Assembly: GCA_030673895.1 (NCBI GenBank)
Contig: JAUTCR010000006.1
Span: forward strand, 1 to 34,711
Origin: Verrucomicrobiota bacterium JB023
GTDB lineage: Bacteria; Verrucomicrobiota; Verrucomicrobiia; Verrucomicrobiales; Akkermansiaceae
Reading direction: 5' to 3'
Length of the DNA: 34,711 nt
A program made the position numbers and the translations under genes. A model generated the notes under the pieces. It saw only the letters and a program-made list of their open reading frames with translations, searched no databases and had not been told where the DNA came from. This document shows positions 32,970 to 34,711 of the stretch, piece by piece (positions within the stretch are counted from its first letter, which is position 1; each line of letters opens with the position of its first letter).

Positions 32970-33134
32970 TTAGCGGCTCTGCATGGCACCGAACATGCCC
33001 TGGCCTTCGCCGGGTTGCATCCGGTTCCAGGGAAGCTCGCTTTCAGCGCTCTCAGGCAAGACAGGCTTGCGCTCTTCTTCCACCGCACAACTAGCAAGCC
33101 CCATCGCAGCGAGAATCATCAAAAGACCTTTCAT
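32970..33134 (-). CDS. Small lipoprotein, 54 residues
   Basis: A short frame: ATG at 33134, TAA at 32970. Residues 1-16 (MKGLLMILAAMGLASC) are a compact lipoprotein signal with lipobox LASC, Cys16. The mature part of 39 residues is acidic, then ends in LPWNRMQPGEGQGMFGAMQSR in part, which has a Gly-rich pattern. The start is preceded by CTCCTCCCG, the pyrimidine-type leader seen elsewhere in the window. Function is unknown. It converges with the NodT gene and is divergent from the DUF167 gene, with 58 bases between their starts. The complete signal peptide and lipobox make it likely to be real. Confidence 0.7.
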   Translation of the reverse strand: MKGLLMILAAMGLASCAVEEERKPVLPESAESELPWNRMQPGEGQGMFGAMQSR

Positions 33135-33192
33135 CGGGAGGAGAACTAAGCATCAAATCCTCCTACCACAATCTTTCATTTTCCTCCCAGTC

Positions 33193-33453
33193 ATGCAGTT
33201 GCGCGTCAAGGTCACTCCCAATGCGAAATCAAATCAGATCAAGGGCTGGGCCGATCACCCCGAAGCAGGCCGCCATCTCCGCATCCAGATCACCGCGCCC
33301 CCAGTCGACGGCAAAGCAAACAAGGCCCTCATCGCCTTTCTCGCCAAAGAACTCAACCTTCCCAAATCGCAAATCTGCCTGCGCAAAGGCGAAAGCTCGC
33401 GGCTTAAGACCATCGAACTACCCGACAGCACCCTCCTTCCGGATCAGCCGTGA
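33193..33453 (+). CDS. DUF167 (YggU) family protein
   Basis: An 86-residue protein of the YggU/DUF167 family. The family signature runs LRVKVTPNAKSNQIKGW at the start, LRIQITAPPVDGKANKALIAFL (part of about 35-56), then LPKSQICLRKGESSRLKTIEL. Structures of the family are known but its function is not; it often neighbours YggT-type membrane proteins. The start is ATG 33193, preceded by TTTCCTCCCAGTC; the frame extends upstream without likely protein. Length matches the family (about 75-100). Confidence 0.88.
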   Translation: MQLRVKVTPNAKSNQIKGWADHPEAGRHLRIQITAPPVDGKANKALIAFLAKELNLPKSQICLRKGESSRLKTIELPDSTLLPDQP

Positions 33454-33852
33454 GACGCCCCGTGCTTGACTCCCGGGTTTGCCCGTTGACCCGAACAAGC
33501 GAAGAGAGATTCCTCTGGATAACTCACTCCTTTGGAGCCAGCCCCCTCCTTTCAGCAGCATCCGAGGATAACTTGGCTTCTTTTTCGCAGTACTTTCGAC
33601 GCTGTGCCCAATCTCGTCCCAACTCACGACACCCCCTTTTCCTTTCCCTGCTTACCGAGGACCCGCGCATTAATCATCGAGACCGATCAGACAGGGAACC
33701 TCGAGAGCAGCCGGAGCAGCGAGCCAAGACAAAAAACGAAGAATTGCACACAAGAGGCCACAACAGGCTCAGCAACTCACAAGACGAAGAAACTAAGCAA
33801 CACTTAGTTTATCCTTCTGAGGACATTGATGGAACAGAACGCCGAATCGACT
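33454..33852. other. Region without a convincing gene
   Basis: About 400 bases between the DUF167 gene and the promoter of the TPR gene. An open frame runs through on the plus strand (33450-33890), but its product is polar and low in hydrophobic residues, with no recognisable family, and it would cross the promoter at 33853. The one structure seen is a perfect 8-bp inverted repeat, AAACTAAG-CAACA-CTTAGTTT, at 33790-33810. No tRNA or RNA gene was found. The DNA becomes less GC-rich from here on. Confidence 0.5.
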
Positions 33853-33881
33853 TTGACAACACAGCTTCCTCGTCCCAGAAT
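33853..33881 (+). promoter_or_regulatory. Sigma-70-type promoter of the TPR gene
   Basis: TTGACA (33853-33858), a 17-base spacer and CAGAAT (33876-33881); perfect -35 and 4 of 6 at -10. Transcription would start near 33888, giving a leader of about 52 bases that begins with the hairpin at 33898. This excludes the in-frame ATG at 33826 as start. Confidence 0.55.
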
Positions 33882-33897
33882 CTCGCTTGAAAACTTC

Positions 33898-33923
33898 TTA
33901 TTTAAGAGTTTTCTCTTAAATAA
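33898..33923 (+). promoter_or_regulatory. Perfect hairpin in the leader of the TPR gene
   Basis: TTATTTAAGAG-TTTT-CTCTTAAATAA is a perfect 11-bp inverted repeat with a 4-nt loop, AT-rich, starting about 10 bases into the predicted mRNA and ending 16 bases before ATG 33940. It could be an operator for a dimeric repressor placed just after the transcription start, or an RNA structure controlling ribosome access. Confidence 0.6.
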
Positions 33924-33939
33924 CTTGTTCTGCTCAAAA

Positions 33940-34602
33940 ATGGCTCGCGATGATTGGTTTCGACGAACGACATGGTCTCAGGAGGACGAGACCGAGTTCT
34001 TCGCACGTCTGAAGAGATCACGCGGACAATTCCACAAGGCACAGTATCTCCGGATTCAGGCAACCTACCTAGACGACAAGTATCCTGAGACTGCGCTTCG
34101 TCTTCTCGACATGGTGATTGAGGAGTATCCGGAGCCCTTCGAACTCGCGCAGACATACCTTCAGAAGGCTCACTGTCTTATTGCGCTGGGCAGACCGGAT
34201 GAAGCGATCCCATGGTTTCGGAAGGTTCTTGAGCAAGAGGAAGCGAGTTCATCCGCGCCGACCCAAGGGTATTTGGATTTCCCAACGTTCATCGTCGCGA
34301 ACGAGCGCCGAGATCTTTACTTAGAGGCTGATCAGATACTTCGCACGCATGCGGAGCGCCTGATGTTCCCCGTTGATCACTACAGATGGAATTCAGCGTT
34401 GGCCATTATCAGTGAGCATGACGGCGACCTAGGCTCCGCAAGCGCATTTGCAGGTCGAGCACTTGAGGCAGCGGGGCAAGAACACTCGGGATTTCGGTAC
34501 CACCCGAAGGTTGGTCTCGTTAAGAAGCAGGACAAGAGGATTCAAAAGCAACTTGTGAAACTAACAAAGCAGAACAAACCACTGAGGCCAACTGACAAGT
34601 GA
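33940..34602 (+). CDS. Tetratricopeptide-repeat hypothetical protein
   Basis: A 220-residue soluble protein starting MARDDWFRRTTWS. The N-terminus, with WS, then FFARLKRSRGQFHKAQYLRIQA, resembles a group of small TPR proteins found scattered among bacteria; I cannot assign a function. At least two TPR-like helix pairs are seen: ALRLLDMVIEEYPEPFELAQ and LQKAHCLIALGRPDEAIPWFRKVL (in part). A third segment follows near 165-200. The C-terminus is strongly basic (Lys-rich). No signal peptide. The codon use is less GC-biased at third positions than in the rest of the window, which suggests transfer. It has its own promoter and a leader hairpin. The start at 33940 lies after both. Confidence 0.75.
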   Translation: MARDDWFRRTTWSQEDETEFFARLKRSRGQFHKAQYLRIQATYLDDKYPETALRLLDMVIEEYPEPFELAQTYLQKAHCLIALGRPDEAIPWFRKVLEQEEASSSAPTQGYLDFPTFIVANERRDLYLEADQILRTHAERLMFPVDHYRWNSALAIISEHDGDLGSASAFAGRALEAAGQEHSGFRYHPKVGLVKKQDKRIQKQLVKLTKQNKPLRPTDK

Positions 34603-34605
34603 TTT

Positions 34606-34711
34606 TTAGGTAAATTGTTCACAGAGTTTGGGGTGGGTTTTCCTGATAGCCTCAATGGTTTTCAGGAGCGGGCTTCCTGATTTCTCGAGTGCCTTGAGGT
34701 AGCGTTTTTCA
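34606..34711 (-). CDS. C-terminal end of an unidentified gene (partial)
   Basis: The minus strand carries an open frame from the right edge to a TAA at 34606-34608. The 34 residues end EKRYLKALEKSGSPLLKTIE (in part) and then AIRKTHPKLCEQFT; they are basic and helical. The stop lies 3 bases from the stop of the convergent TPR gene. The family cannot be told; a DNA-binding or mobile-element protein is possible but not shown. Confidence 0.45.
   Translation of the reverse strand, partial: EKRYLKALEKSGSPLLKTIEAIRKTHPKLCEQFT

Noticed and set aside
33450-33890. 146-residue plus-strand frame before the TPR gene
   Set aside because: Polar, no domain, overlaps the DUF167 end and crosses a good promoter; not supported as a gene.

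Overview
The window looks like chromosomal DNA of a GC-rich Gram-negative bacterium, most likely a member of the Verrucomicrobiota. The grounds are inference from gene content: a large secreted cytochrome c/beta-propeller protein of the PVC type, an IscU-like scaffold paired with SufT, and start codons preceded by pyrimidine-rich stretches instead of Shine-Dalgarno sites. No rRNA, tRNA, CRISPR array or complete insertion sequence was found.

Region 1 (1-7978) is an iron and haem area. A PepSY-type membrane protein (plus strand) converges on a tightly packed minus-strand operon: HemS-like haem protein, small flavodoxin, type II NADH dehydrogenase, then a TonB-dependent receptor. A second, less certain HemS-like protein lies upstream on the same strand behind its own terminator.

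Region 2 (8115-18153) is a nitrate assimilation cluster on the plus strand. A sigma-54-like promoter precedes an ABC importer made of an NrtB-type permease with a very unusual long coiled-coil insertion and two ATPases (NrtC- and NrtD-like). A sirohaem nitrite reductase, an FMN flavodoxin, a fused four-cluster ferredoxin/DmsC-type membrane anchor and the molybdenum nitrate reductase NasA follow. No substrate-binding protein gene is present. The layout suggests nitrate reduction fed from the quinone pool through the membrane anchor and nitrite reduction fed by the flavodoxin. Copies of a short palindromic repeat flank nirA.

Region 3 (18208-28268) is mixed housekeeping: a secreted cytochrome c/propeller protein and TatA, each with a promoter whose geometry predicts a leaderless mRNA; a DUF368 polyprenyl-phosphate transporter family protein; a small two-helix membrane protein; a MATE exporter; an endonuclease/phosphatase-fold lipoprotein with a terminator-like hairpin inside its signal-peptide codons; an APH-fold sugar kinase; and the IscU-like/SufT pair.

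Region 4 (28232-33453) holds the conserved trio retropepsin-like protease, inactive transglutaminase with 7 TM helices and ATP-grasp glutamate-ligase-like protein. A divergent TolC/NodT lipoprotein, a 54-residue lipoprotein and a DUF167 protein follow.

Region 5 (33454-34711) is less GC-rich by eye. It has about 400 bases without a convincing gene, then a TPR protein with a good promoter and a perfect hairpin in its leader, and the end of an unidentified minus-strand gene. It may be the edge of an accessory segment.
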